Assembly (NCBI RefSeq): GCF_003384725.1
Contig: NZ_QNVV01000007.1
Coordinates: forward strand, 1-64,000
Reading direction: 5' to 3'
DNA length: 64,000 bases
Origin: Chryseobacterium pennipullorum
Lineage (GTDB): Bacteria > Bacteroidota > Bacteroidia > Flavobacteriales > Weeksellaceae
Positions 23,165 to 33,234 of this stretch are shown here, piece after piece. Each line of letters opens with the position of its first letter. Within the stretch, counting starts at the first letter, position 1. A program made the position numbers and the translations under genes. The notes below the pieces were generated by a model, which worked only from the letters and a program-made list of their open reading frames with translations, ran no database searches and was not told the origin of the DNA.

Positions 23165-25093
23165 TTAGTGTTTAATGAATTTAATATTCATCTCCTTCAC
23201 TGTTAAGATATAGGCGCCCGGAACCAGTCCGGCAATACCTATCGCTCTGCCGGGCTGATAGGTTCCTTTATGTACCAGCTTACCATCGATGCTGTGAATA
23301 GAAAAGTTTTCTGCTTTAGATATTCCCTTCAGATAAAGTTCATTTTTAGCCGGATTTGGATACAATCCGAAATTCTCTTTTTCTACAGATGATATGCTTA
23401 GTGTATTGTCCTGGGTAACAGTGGAGTTTTTTTCCAGGATCTGATATTCATAATTGAACTGAACACTGGTCACCGGAAAAGATACCGTTTCTGAGAAAAA
23501 CTGATTATTGGACGTATTATTCAATACCAGATAAGCAACTTGTCCGCCCGTTCCATTGACCTTGATGGGTAACGGCATTTCATAAAAATTTACCGACGGC
23601 ATACTTTGCGTCTGGGCAGCATTCAGTAGAATCTGATTACCGGCCTGCTTCCACTTGATCGTATACGTGGGATACCCTTCCCCATAGATCCAATCATTGA
23701 AAAATTCAGTAAAATCTTTACCGGTAGACTGAAGAAGAGAAGCGTTAAAATCAGAGGTCTGTACATAATTGTATGCCAAGGCCGGCCTGGAGTGGTAGTC
23801 TTTCAGGGCCTGATAAAATACATCATCCCCTAAGATCCATTTCAGCATCCTTATGACATACCCTCCTTTTGCATAGGTTAGCCTGCTGTCAAAAATTCTG
23901 TAGATATTGGAAAGTCCCGAATCAGGAACATACACACTTCCACCTGCATTGCTGGTGATATAGCTAATCTGATTAGATAAATAGCCCATAAACTGAGCAT
24001 GGGTCATAATCAGTTTTTCATTAGCGAGATGCTCCCCAAAATTCGCCAGACCTTCGTTCAGCCAGATATCATTCCAGGTACCGCACGTTACTTTATCCCC
24101 AAACCATTGATGGGCCAGTTCGTGGGCGATAAGAGATTTTCCCCATCCTCCCATAGAGGACATGGTCTGATGTTCCATTCCACCACCGTATTGGAACTCC
24201 ATATGCCCGTATTTCTCATTACGGAAAGGATAAGGTCCAAAATAGGTTTCAAAGGTACTCATCATCTGCTTGGTCCATTCAATATTCGACATGCTGGCCT
24301 GATTAGACTGTGTGGATGGATACACGTAGTTTACAAAAGGAAAGGGAGGGTTGCCGATGGTATCATTTAATTTCACATAATTGGTAATGCCCAGCGCGAT
24401 CAGATAGGCCGGTGTGGGATACATGGTTCTCCAGAATGTAAGTTTTCTTCCATTTAACATGGGTGTCTCGGACATCAGTTTTCCATTAGCGGCCACATTA
24501 TACTGTGCCGGAGTATTTATTTTAAAATCAAATCGCTCAATTTTGTCATTCAGGCTCTGCTTGGTGGGAAACCAATCCTGCGCGCCATAAGGTTCATTAA
24601 GTGTGGAAAGAAGAGGCACTCCTCCCTGGCTTCCCACCATAAATGCGTTATTAGCAGTAGCCGGAGCCCCGGAATAATGAATGGTCAGAGAATCCAGCGT
24701 ATTAGCAGGAATAGAGGCAGGAAAATCAATTTTTATTTCAGCATTCGGAAGCTGTTGAAAAGCAATACTGGAGCCATGGTACTGTACCTGGGAAACCGTC
24801 AGGGTATTAGCCATATCAAAATAAATACTCCCCATGGTCTGATTAGGTTTAAAATGAGAAGTTACCGAGCCGGCAATGCTGTATATGGAGGGATCCAAGG
24901 CCACATCCATTCTCTGATACTGCAAGTCATAGTTCAGGGTGTTGGGATTCACATTTCCAATAGCCATCTTATGGGCAAAGGCTTTTCTTTCTTTTTCAAT
25001 CAGCCCTTTCATTTCGATATTTGGATCCTGTTTCTGTGCACAGAACTGTTGAGAAACGGCAAAACCCAACAAGAGAAAGTAAAATTTATTCAT
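23165..25093 (-). CDS. M1-family aminopeptidase exported by T9SS
   Basis: 642 aa. Signal peptide MNKFYFLLLGFAVSQQFCAQ. The M1 N-terminal beta domain covers about 50-250, then GGGMEHQT (303-310, the GxMEN motif with His for Asn), HELAHQWFGD (324-333) and the third zinc ligand E347 in LNEGLANFGE. The last 75 residues form a T9SS type A sorting domain (FGLYPNPAKNELYLKG...GAYILTVKEMNIKFIKH-type). It probably removes N-terminal residues from peptides outside the cell. It is shorter than classic 850-residue M1 enzymes because it lacks the large C-terminal helical domain. Confidence 0.92.
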   Translation of the reverse strand: MNKFYFLLLGFAVSQQFCAQKQDPNIEMKGLIEKERKAFAHKMAIGNVNPNTLNYDLQYQRMDVALDPSIYSIAGSVTSHFKPNQTMGSIYFDMANTLTVSQVQYHGSSIAFQQLPNAEIKIDFPASIPANTLDSLTIHYSGAPATANNAFMVGSQGGVPLLSTLNEPYGAQDWFPTKQSLNDKIERFDFKINTPAQYNVAANGKLMSETPMLNGRKLTFWRTMYPTPAYLIALGITNYVKLNDTIGNPPFPFVNYVYPSTQSNQASMSNIEWTKQMMSTFETYFGPYPFRNEKYGHMEFQYGGGMEHQTMSSMGGWGKSLIAHELAHQWFGDKVTCGTWNDIWLNEGLANFGEHLANEKLIMTHAQFMGYLSNQISYITSNAGGSVYVPDSGLSNIYRIFDSRLTYAKGGYVIRMLKWILGDDVFYQALKDYHSRPALAYNYVQTSDFNASLLQSTGKDFTEFFNDWIYGEGYPTYTIKWKQAGNQILLNAAQTQSMPSVNFYEMPLPIKVNGTGGQVAYLVLNNTSNNQFFSETVSFPVTSVQFNYEYQILEKNSTVTQDNTLSISSVEKENFGLYPNPAKNELYLKGISKAENFSIHSIDGKLVHKGTYQPGRAIGIAGLVPGAYILTVKEMNIKFIKH

Positions 25094-25126
25094 ATAACGG
25101 TAAAAAAGTATGATTCAAATATAGAA

Positions 25127-25159
25127 AAAACCTTTTAATCATTGATTAAAAGGTTTTTA
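25127..25159 (-). terminator. Terminator of dacB
   Basis: AAAAACCTTTTAATC, loop ATT, GATTAAAAGGTTTTT: an exact 15-bp stem after the minus-strand stop at 25181. Confidence 0.8.
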
Positions 25160-25180
25160 TAATTTATAAATAAGAATATT

Positions 25181-26650
25181 TTAAAGATCCAGAGCAGGTT
25201 CCAGGATTTTTTCCATTCTTTTCTTTACCATATCTACAGATCCTGAGTAGTTGTTGACCATTAAAGAAAATACTAACGTCCTTCCTGAATTGGTTTTCAG
25301 GTATCCTGCCAGAGTTTTAACTTTATTTAAAGTTCCTGTCTTTGCAAAAACCTGTCCGTTTCCTCCTCCAATGAACATTCTTTTCAACGTTCCGGATTGT
25401 CCGCCAACCGGCAGGGAAGTCAGGTAAGATTTGTAATATTTTTCATCCATTAAAGAGGTTAAAAATTTAACCTGCGAAATTGGAGTTACGTTATTACTTC
25501 TTGAAAGACCGCTACCATCCATATAATTAAGGCCTATCATATCAAAGCCAGCTTCTTTCAGGTGATCAGTAACCACTATTCTTCCTGATTCCGAAGTCTG
25601 ATCTCCCATTCTCTGGAAACCTACGGTTCTCAGTAAAGCTTCTGCCAGTGAATTGTCACTGTGCTGATTGGTGTAATATACGATATCGCTAAGGGTAGGA
25701 GATTTGTAAGCGGAAATCATTTTTCTGTTCTCTGGTGTAGGGTCAGTCATTTTAGGACTTACTTTTCCTGTCACAGGAATTCCGCTTTTTACCAACGTAG
25801 TTCTGAAAGAATTCGCAAGATAAGCGGGAGCATCCGGCAGTTTGGTTGTTAGAATTCCTTCCCCGTCATATTTCTCCGCATAGACCATCTGATGGGCATA
25901 TGGTGAAACATAGAAAAATTTCTTATCGGTAGAGAATCCTCCTTTCTTTACGATCAGCTTTTCATTAGCCGGATTAATTCCGCGGGTTGTCCCTACAGGC
26001 AGATAGTAATTATTGTTTTCTAGCCATACAACATTTTCCGGAAGCATTGAAATATTGCCTTTGAAAAGCGCTGTCTGAATAATAATATCACCATTTACCT
26101 TTCTGATTCCCTCGCGTGAAAGACCGCCCATGAAGTCTGAAATAATATCTCTGTACGACCAGGCACCAGCCTTATTGGTTCCTAAAGACGGGTCGCCACT
26201 TCCAATGATGTAAAGGTTCCCGTTTAAAGTTCCGTTTTCGTCTACAGCTCCTGAATATTCCAGCTGGGTCATCCAACGATAGTTTTCACCTAAAAGATTT
26301 AAAGCCGTCTCTGTGGTTAATAGCTTTGTAGTAGAAGCCGGTACCAGAGGAGTGCTCTCATTGTACGAGGAAATTACTTTCTTCGTTTTGGGGTCATACA
26401 CTACGAATCCCCACGTTGCATTTTTCAGCACAGGGTCCGCCATCATTGTGTTTACATTAATATCTACTAATTCTTTGGCAGACAAAACGGTCTTCTCCAC
26501 TACCGAGCTAACGGGTGAAGGCAGATTTAAACTGTTTTTCTGATTGTCATATGCCTGTGAGTAAAGAACGGTAGAAACGGTAGACTGAGCCAGGAAGAGA
26601 CCGGAAGCCAACACCGCTGCACTTGAAATATATTTTCTGAAATTTACCAT
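25181..26650 (-). CDS. dacB: D-alanyl-D-alanine carboxypeptidase/endopeptidase (PBP4, S13)
   Basis: 489 aa with an N-terminal signal sequence (FRKYISSAAVLASGLFLAQS). S13 motifs: SxxK in VPASTTKLLTT (near residue 110), SDN in HSDNSLAEALL, and KTG in VFAKTGTLNKV. The long insert between SxxK and SDN is normal for this family. The enzyme trims or cleaves peptidoglycan cross-links in the periplasm. It is a single gene with its own terminator. Confidence 0.93.
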   Translation of the reverse strand: MVNFRKYISSAAVLASGLFLAQSTVSTVLYSQAYDNQKNSLNLPSPVSSVVEKTVLSAKELVDINVNTMMADPVLKNATWGFVVYDPKTKKVISSYNESTPLVPASTTKLLTTETALNLLGENYRWMTQLEYSGAVDENGTLNGNLYIIGSGDPSLGTNKAGAWSYRDIISDFMGGLSREGIRKVNGDIIIQTALFKGNISMLPENVVWLENNNYYLPVGTTRGINPANEKLIVKKGGFSTDKKFFYVSPYAHQMVYAEKYDGEGILTTKLPDAPAYLANSFRTTLVKSGIPVTGKVSPKMTDPTPENRKMISAYKSPTLSDIVYYTNQHSDNSLAEALLRTVGFQRMGDQTSESGRIVVTDHLKEAGFDMIGLNYMDGSGLSRSNNVTPISQVKFLTSLMDEKYYKSYLTSLPVGGQSGTLKRMFIGGGNGQVFAKTGTLNKVKTLAGYLKTNSGRTLVFSLMVNNYSGSVDMVKKRMEKILEPALDL

Positions 26651-26811
26651 CTATATTCTTTTTGTTCTATAGTTTGACGCTATAAAAAATGACAGGTTAA
26701 AATCATTCAATAAAGGAGCCAAACACTTAATCAACGTCCAAAAGTAGAAATTATTGTTATATAACGGACCATTGATTCGTTATAAAAGACTGTAAATTTT
26801 GTTAAAAATTG

Positions 26812-29259
26812 TTAAAAATCAACAAAAACATCTTTTTTAATGCTTTGATATGCAGTGATTTCATCAAATTCTTTCAAACTTAGCAAAACCATCCCTTTGA
26901 ATTTTTCATAGTTTTTACCACGAGGTAATTTCAGTAAAATCTGGAATTGATATAAATTGTTTAACCTCGCGATCTGGGCTCTTTCGGGACCCAAAACACA
27001 GTCTTCAGGAAGGTATTTTCTTAGAATAGATCCCAGGAATTGTGAAGCTCTGTCTACTTTATCTTCTTTTCTGTGTTTGAGTTCTATCATAATCAGCTTG
27101 GTAAATGGCGGATAATGAAATTTCTGACGTTCGGTAAGAATATATTTGTAGATTTTGGCAGGATTGTTCATCTTAATCAACTGAAATACGGAATGATCAG
27201 GGTTATAGGTCTGAATTAAAATTTTCCCCTTTCCTGAAACTCTTCCTGCTCTACCGGAAACCTGGGTAATCAGCTGATAGGCTCTTTCTTCTGCTCTGAA
27301 ATCCTGTACATATAATAAGGAATCCGCTTTGGGAATAGCCACCAATTCTATGTGATCAAAATCAAGCCCTTTGGAAATCATCTGTGTTCCCACTACGATA
27401 TCTGTTTCGCCTTCTTCAATCTTTTCATACAGTTTTTCATAGGCAAATTTCTTACGCATAGAATCCACATCCATTCTGTCAACTTCATTTTCCGGAAATA
27501 ATTTGGATACCTCTTCATGGATCTGCTCTACGCCTACGCCTCTTTCATTCAGGTTTTCAGAATTGCATTTCGGGCAGGTCCTTGGTTTTGAAGCTCTCTG
27601 GCCACAGTAATGGCATTTCATTTCATTGGCAGCCTTGTGATAGGTCATCACCACATCACAATTGGAGCAGTAATTCACATAGCCACACGTCTCACACTCG
27701 ATTACATTGGCATAGCCCCGTCGGTTGTGAAGCACGATCGCCTGATTTTTTTCGTCTACGGTTTTTTTGATCTCGTCAATGAGCTGTAAAGAGAAGTTCC
27801 CTGAAACTTTTTTAGACTCTTGGGCCTCCTTAAAATTGATCAGTTCATATTCAGGTAGATTTACATTTCCAAATCGCTCGTTAAGGAAAATGTATTTCAT
27901 TTTATCTTTTCTGGCCCGGTAGTAACTTTCAACAGATGGAGTGGCAGATCCCAGAATGACACCTGCGCCATAAAATCTGCCCAGTACCAGAGCCGCATCC
28001 TTAGCGTTGAAATAGGGAGAAGCTTCCCTCGGTCTATAGGCAGAATCATGTTCTTCATCCACCACAATAAGTCCCAGATTCTGATAGGGTAAAAATAAAG
28101 CATTTCGAGTTCCGATAAGGATCCGGATATCGTCCTGTTTGATCCTTCTCCAAACCTCTACCCTTTCAAAATCGGTCAGCTTCTGATGATAAAACCCTAA
28201 TTGCCGCCCGTATTTTTTCTCTAGTCTTTGCGTAATCTGCTTGGTTAAGGAAATTTCTGGAAGTAAAAACAAAACGTTCTTACCCTCCTGTATACATTCT
28301 TCAATTTTCTCTAAATAAATATGCGTTTTCCCTGAGGAGGTAACCCCATGAAGCAACACATTTTTTCCTTCTTCAAAAGCCTCATCAATCTCTGCCTTAG
28401 CCTCTTTCTGCTGATCGGAAAGCTCTTCAAGTTCTTCAATTTCGCCATCGTAGCTTTCAATCCTGTCTTTCTGCATATAATACTCTTCAACAAGGCCTTT
28501 GTCTGCCAGAGCTTTGAAATGAGAACTTCCGAAATAGCCATCTTCAAAAAGGCCGGCCTTCTTAATATGAGCATCAGGGTTTTCGGTCTGCTTGTCCAGA
28601 ATAAAAAGGAAAAGATCTTTCTGCTTCGGTGCTTTATTGAGTTTTAACAGAATATCCGTAAGATTTTGATTGTTCAGAATTTCCTGATCAATTCTCACAT
28701 ATGCCACTTCTTTTGCTTTGTACTTTTCAGCTATTTTTTCATCAATTTCGATATACTGCAGATCGATCAGTGAATTGATGGTTTTGATAATGTCTTTTTT
28801 AGGAATAAACGCTTCAATATCGGACAGGTTAACCAGCTGCCGAACCTCCAGTGCCTGAATAAGATACATTTCATTCACGTCCAGATTTTCAAAATTGATA
28901 GTGATCCCGGGTTTTAATTTCAGATAGGTCTCACTTTCCAGCTTGAGAGAGGAAGGAAAAGCAAATCTGTAGATTTCGCCCAAACTACACAGATAATACT
29001 CTGAAAGCCAATTCCAGAAGTTGATTTGCTCTTCCGCAAGAATCGGTTTTTCATCCAGGAGACTGATCACTTCTTTTGCCACAAAGTTTTCAGGGGCATT
29101 ATCATGAAGCTCAAATACAATTCCCGTATAGATTTTCTTACCTCCAAACGGAACAAGCACCCGCATTCCGAGCTGGATTTCAGACATCAGTTCATCAGGA
29201 ACTTTATAGGTAAAAGATCCTTTAAGGTTCAGTGGTAAGACAATTTGAGCGTATTGCAA
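26812..29259 (-). CDS. priA: Primosomal protein N' (replication restart helicase PriA)
   Basis: 815 aa. The N-terminal 3'-DNA-binding domain begins QIVLPLNLKGSFTYKVP. Helicase motifs: GVTSSGKTHIY (Walker A, near residue 307), VVDEEHDSAYRP (DEEH), LGSATPSVESY. The zinc-binding region has paired Cys in CETCGYVNYCSNCD, CHYCG and CPKCN. The C-terminal helicase half carries GTQMISKGLDFDH and QVSGRAGR. PriA reloads the replicative helicase at stalled forks. All catalytic motifs are intact and the length is normal. Confidence 0.96.
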   Translation of the reverse strand: MQYAQIVLPLNLKGSFTYKVPDELMSEIQLGMRVLVPFGGKKIYTGIVFELHDNAPENFVAKEVISLLDEKPILAEEQINFWNWLSEYYLCSLGEIYRFAFPSSLKLESETYLKLKPGITINFENLDVNEMYLIQALEVRQLVNLSDIEAFIPKKDIIKTINSLIDLQYIEIDEKIAEKYKAKEVAYVRIDQEILNNQNLTDILLKLNKAPKQKDLFLFILDKQTENPDAHIKKAGLFEDGYFGSSHFKALADKGLVEEYYMQKDRIESYDGEIEELEELSDQQKEAKAEIDEAFEEGKNVLLHGVTSSGKTHIYLEKIEECIQEGKNVLFLLPEISLTKQITQRLEKKYGRQLGFYHQKLTDFERVEVWRRIKQDDIRILIGTRNALFLPYQNLGLIVVDEEHDSAYRPREASPYFNAKDAALVLGRFYGAGVILGSATPSVESYYRARKDKMKYIFLNERFGNVNLPEYELINFKEAQESKKVSGNFSLQLIDEIKKTVDEKNQAIVLHNRRGYANVIECETCGYVNYCSNCDVVMTYHKAANEMKCHYCGQRASKPRTCPKCNSENLNERGVGVEQIHEEVSKLFPENEVDRMDVDSMRKKFAYEKLYEKIEEGETDIVVGTQMISKGLDFDHIELVAIPKADSLLYVQDFRAEERAYQLITQVSGRAGRVSGKGKILIQTYNPDHSVFQLIKMNNPAKIYKYILTERQKFHYPPFTKLIMIELKHRKEDKVDRASQFLGSILRKYLPEDCVLGPERAQIARLNNLYQFQILLKLPRGKNYEKFKGMVLLSLKEFDEITAYQSIKKDVFVDF

Positions 29260-29460
29260 AGGAAAATTTTAAAATGTAAAATTAAAGGTTTCCTCAGAGA
29301 ACTGCAACTTTAAATAAAGTCTTTCGTACTCCTTTAATGGATCCTAGAAGCCTGATTGATGATCAGCTGTATTCCCATCAGTCATTTTATCCATTCCTCA
29401 GGATCTAATCGGTTATTTTTAAACCATTAAGAAAATTAAAAGCTTTTATGACTTTTATGG

Positions 29461-30369
29461 TTAAAACAGCAGCTCGGTAATCTCATACCACATCGCAGAA
29501 GTCATAAAGCCCACGATGATACTGACGCCAATGATCAGATTCGTAAGTTTTGTATTCAGCCTGAACTGCTCCGCGATGATACTGGAAGTGACCAATGTGG
29601 GCATTGCGGCTTCAAAAACTGTAATTTTAGCCACATCTCCCTTAATTCCCACCAGTAGAGCAAGACCTAATACTATTGCCGGCGCCAGAATGAGCTTATA
29701 AAGCATTGACATCGACATTTGTGGAATCAGTTTCTTCCAGCCATTAAACTTCAACTGCAAACCGACAGAAAATAAGGCCAACGGGCTTACGGTGGCAGCC
29801 AGCTTATCAAAAAACGGTTCCGCTGCGGTTAAATCTATAAACTGCGATAATACCAATGCAGATATACATCCGATGAGTGGCGGAAATGTTACCAGTCGTT
29901 TCAAAATAAATGCCGCGCTTACTTTTCCGGATCTGCTCCCCCCTTTTACGGCGGCTATAATCCCCAGGGTGGAAAGTGCAAAAAACATGGTTTGATCACA
30001 AATAATAGCAATACTTAGAAGTCCTTCCCCATAAAAAGCGCTGATCAGCGGGAAGCCTATAAAAGAGGTATTGCTGTACCCACTCGCCAATTCCAAAGTA
30101 CTTCGGGAACGCCTTGAATAGCCTCTGCTTTTGCTGTAAAACATCATAAAGAAGAAACAGAAAACCGAAATTAAAAAAGTAGCAACTATAGGAAACAACA
30201 TTTCTGTTGTCCATTTTACTTTCGGCAGATATTTAAAAGAAACTGCGGGTAGAGCAAGATAAAGAATCCAGGTATTGATGCCTTTATGGGCATCGGGGTG
30301 GATAGATTTTGTTGCTTTGAATACCATTCCTGCGATAATGCACACTGCAATCAGAACAAAATTTACCAT
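29461..30369 (-). CDS. AEC family transporter
   Basis: 302 aa, ten hydrophobic segments. An auxin efflux carrier-type permease: N-terminal KGINTWILYLALPAVSFKYLP and ASGYSNTSFIGFPLISAFYG, the central helix break, and the C-terminal EAAMPTLVTSSIIAEQF helix. Characterised bacterial relatives carry malate, malonate or other organic acids. No neighbour indicates the substrate. Confidence 0.88.
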   Translation of the reverse strand: MVNFVLIAVCIIAGMVFKATKSIHPDAHKGINTWILYLALPAVSFKYLPKVKWTTEMLFPIVATFLISVFCFFFMMFYSKSRGYSRRSRSTLELASGYSNTSFIGFPLISAFYGEGLLSIAIICDQTMFFALSTLGIIAAVKGGSRSGKVSAAFILKRLVTFPPLIGCISALVLSQFIDLTAAEPFFDKLAATVSPLALFSVGLQLKFNGWKKLIPQMSMSMLYKLILAPAIVLGLALLVGIKGDVAKITVFEAAMPTLVTSSIIAEQFRLNTKLTNLIIGVSIIVGFMTSAMWYEITELLF

Positions 30370-30482
30370 AACTGTAAAAAATATGATGCAAATTTACGGC
30401 TGATTTTTCAGTTGAACAGGTAAAATTTATATTTTTTTGGGTAGGATTTCTGTAAAAACGGGTATAGGGATTTTCTTTTTAG

Positions 30483-30535
30483 ATTTAAACTTCATTTGGG
30501 ATTTAAACCTCTTTGCATTTAAATATCATTTGACG
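30483..30535. repeat. Degenerate short tandem repeats
   Basis: Three imperfect units of 16-19 bp, each beginning ATTTAAA and most ending with a TTTG-like core (30483-30500, 30501-30516, 30517-30535). A fourth partial unit runs into the palindrome that follows. They lie in the 275-bp gap between the mannosidase 3' end and the AEC gene start; no gene is seen there. Confidence 0.45.
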
Positions 30536-30538
30536 TTT

Positions 30539-30571
30539 AAACCTTATAGGTTTTTGAAACCTATAAGGTTT
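30539..30571. repeat. Palindromic repeat family A, copy 1
   Basis: AAACCTTATAGGTTT, loop TTG, AAACCTATAAGGTTT: an exact 15-bp stem. Each arm is itself AAACCT-N3-AGGTTT. Copy 2 lies at 48725-48757. Confidence 0.65.
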
Positions 30572-30644
30572 GTAACAGATAAAACAAATTTTTGGTCATT
30601 GATCAACTTTTTATAGAACAGTTTATTTAACAAAAAACAAAAAT

Positions 30645-33113
30645 TTAATTTACAGTATCCCAAAGGCTCATTACCCCAAATTTTTCCAAAGGTTTCGAGA
30701 GTATAATTCTTTTCGAAGTTTTTGGTAGCAGATCAAAAAAATTGTCACTGAAATGAGTATCTCCAATCAGGTAGACCTCTTTTGCCAGAACATCTGTTGA
30801 AACTTCAATTTCGATGGGGGATATTCTTTTAATCTTAATCGCAGGTTTTACAAGTTTTAGCTCGTTTGGCTTGTTAAAAAAGAACAGTTTCTGGTTAACA
30901 GTATCATTTCCGGAGCTGATCTTTAGTACCGCCTTTGACAAATCAAAGCGGCTCAGGTCAGATTTACTGATACTCAGTATCTTTTTACTGACATTCGGTT
31001 GTATCTGAAAGGATTGTTGGTTTTTCCAAAGGGCCTTCCCTTCAAAATCAATTAACTCAACCTTTACCTCCGACTTTATTACTTTAAGCAGGTCGCTGAC
31101 AAGATAGATGTCATATGTTTTATCAGTGTCCGTTACGGAAAACATTGCGGGTTCAAAGCTTCTCCTGGCCTGGTAATGAAAAGCCTTCCAGTTCCCTGAA
31201 TAATCAATGGAAGACCACGAAACCACCGGCCAGCAATCATTAAGCTGCCAATATAAAGTTCCCATATTATACGGCTTTGCCCGGCGATGGGCTTCGATAG
31301 CGATCTGCATCCCGCGGGCCTGCAGCAGCTGGGAAACATAATTATAGTGTACAAAATCATCGGGAACCGTATAATCACGTTTCATATACTCATTGATAAT
31401 ATCCCAGCCCCTGGCATGCTTTTCATGAGCTTTTACAATGGGATTCGCCCTATTGAGGTCCGGAGTTTTGGAAAACATGGATCGTACAGCTGACAGCGTC
31501 GGCATTCCCTGAAATCCGTATTCGGACATAAATCGTCCTACTTTTTCGTTGTAAATTTCAAAGGGTTGTTCTCCCCACCAGACTCCCCAATAGTGGGAAT
31601 CTCCTTCTGTAAGACTTTCTTTGTGCCCCCATCCTATGGAAGGTGAGCTCGGCCAATAGATATTTTTATCTGCTGTAAGATTCTCTTTTAAAGCCTGGGG
31701 AATCACCTCGTGAAAAAGCTTTTTATAGTCTTTCCAAACCTGCAGTGAATCATTTTTAGAGTATTTGAACTGTTTCTGATAGCCCCAGTTGACAATAGCT
31801 TCGTCAATTTCATTATTCCCACACCACAATGCGATTGAGGGATGGTTCTGAAGCCTACGCACCTGATCTTTCACCTCTTCTTTTACATTATTCAGAAAGT
31901 TTTCATCGGCAGGATAAAAGCTTCCCGCGAACATGAAGTCCTGCCATACTAAAATTCCGTTTTCATCACAGGCTTTATAAAATTCATCATCTTCGTAAAT
32001 GCCTCCACCCCAGATGCGGATCATATTCATGTGAGCCTTTTTCGCGTCTCTTACCAGTTTTTGGTATTTTTCTGCGTTAACTCTGGGTGAAAAGCTATCT
32101 GCAGGAATCCAATTGGTTCCTTTGGTATACATCGGATTCCCATTGACCTTAAAGTAAAAAGACCTTCCCTTTTGATCTTTCTCCTGCACCAGCTCTATGG
32201 TTCTTAATCCTATCTTCACCGTTTGATCAGAAAGCAATTTCGCATCTTGATTCAGTGAAATTTTCACATCATATAAATGGGGATCACCCCAGCCGTTAGG
32301 CTGCCACAGTTTCGGGTTTTGAATGCTGAAGGGAATATCGATCCGGTTAGTGCCTTTTTTCAACTGAACCGTACTTGTTTTATGGTTAACCGTAATGGAG
32401 TAAGTTCCTGCTTTGTCCGCAGAAATCAATGTATGCACGGCCAATTCTGCATTTTTATCGGATAATTCTTTCTGCTCAATATTGACATTTTGCAATACGG
32501 CCGTATTCCAGAATCTGATGTTTACTTCTTTCCAGATTCCGGCAGTCACCAGCCTTGGACCCCAATCCCAGCCAAATTGATATTGGGCCTTTCTTACAAA
32601 GCTTCTCGGTGATTCCGGCATGGTAAAGGGAACTGCCTTGGCCAGCTCTTTTCCTGTATTCACTGCAGATGCAAATCTAACTTGCAATACATTGTCTCCC
32701 AACTTCAGATGTTCTTTTACCGGAAGCTCCCATATCCTGAACATATTGTCCGTTTTTTTTAACAGCTTCCCGTTAAGGTAAATCTCTGAAAAGGTATCCA
32801 GTCCGTTAAAAACCAAATCAATATGTTCGTTATTGAGTTCCTGCTCGGAAATTGTAAAAGCGGTTTGGTAATCCCAACCCTCATTTTCTACCCACTGTAC
32901 TTTTTTTTCGTTTTCATCTTTGAAAGGATCCGGAATGATGTTGTTATTCATCAGATCAAGGTGAATGGTTCCCGGTATCCTCGCAGGCATCCAGTTTTTA
33001 TCTTTGGAATTTTTAAACTGCCATTTTTCAGCAGATAGATTTCTTTGGGACAACTGAGCAAAAAATAAATTCTGAACGAAAATAAAAGCAAAAAGGATAG
33101 TTCTATTCATCAA
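30645..33113 (-). CDS. Beta-mannosidase, glycoside hydrolase family 2
   Basis: 822 aa with a signal peptide (MNRTILFAFIFVQNLFFAQ). The sugar-binding domain starts SAEKWQFKNSKDKNWMPARIPGTIHLDL-like, with the WEN-type GWDYQTAF and FNGLDTFSEIYLNG segments. The catalytic barrel has WCGNNEIDE (acid/base Glu) and SEYGFQGMP (nucleophile Glu). RIWGGGIYEDDEFYKACDE is the mannosidase-specific segment. It removes beta-1,4-mannose from GlcNAc in the N-glycan core or from mannan. With GH20 and glycosylasparaginase 1.4 kb and more away on the same strand, the N-glycan role is favoured. It acts in the periplasm. Confidence 0.93.
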   Translation of the reverse strand: MMNRTILFAFIFVQNLFFAQLSQRNLSAEKWQFKNSKDKNWMPARIPGTIHLDLMNNNIIPDPFKDENEKKVQWVENEGWDYQTAFTISEQELNNEHIDLVFNGLDTFSEIYLNGKLLKKTDNMFRIWELPVKEHLKLGDNVLQVRFASAVNTGKELAKAVPFTMPESPRSFVRKAQYQFGWDWGPRLVTAGIWKEVNIRFWNTAVLQNVNIEQKELSDKNAELAVHTLISADKAGTYSITVNHKTSTVQLKKGTNRIDIPFSIQNPKLWQPNGWGDPHLYDVKISLNQDAKLLSDQTVKIGLRTIELVQEKDQKGRSFYFKVNGNPMYTKGTNWIPADSFSPRVNAEKYQKLVRDAKKAHMNMIRIWGGGIYEDDEFYKACDENGILVWQDFMFAGSFYPADENFLNNVKEEVKDQVRRLQNHPSIALWCGNNEIDEAIVNWGYQKQFKYSKNDSLQVWKDYKKLFHEVIPQALKENLTADKNIYWPSSPSIGWGHKESLTEGDSHYWGVWWGEQPFEIYNEKVGRFMSEYGFQGMPTLSAVRSMFSKTPDLNRANPIVKAHEKHARGWDIINEYMKRDYTVPDDFVHYNYVSQLLQARGMQIAIEAHRRAKPYNMGTLYWQLNDCWPVVSWSSIDYSGNWKAFHYQARRSFEPAMFSVTDTDKTYDIYLVSDLLKVIKSEVKVELIDFEGKALWKNQQSFQIQPNVSKKILSISKSDLSRFDLSKAVLKISSGNDTVNQKLFFFNKPNELKLVKPAIKIKRISPIEIEVSTDVLAKEVYLIGDTHFSDNFFDLLPKTSKRIILSKPLEKFGVMSLWDTVN

Positions 33114-33234
33114 TAAATTTGTTTACAATTCTATGGATTCCATATTTAATAAGTTCATTATTAAAATTAATCAGTAATCCCAATTTCACATTAGTCTTCC
33201 TCTAAATATTACACAGTTTATTTTAAACTTTACG

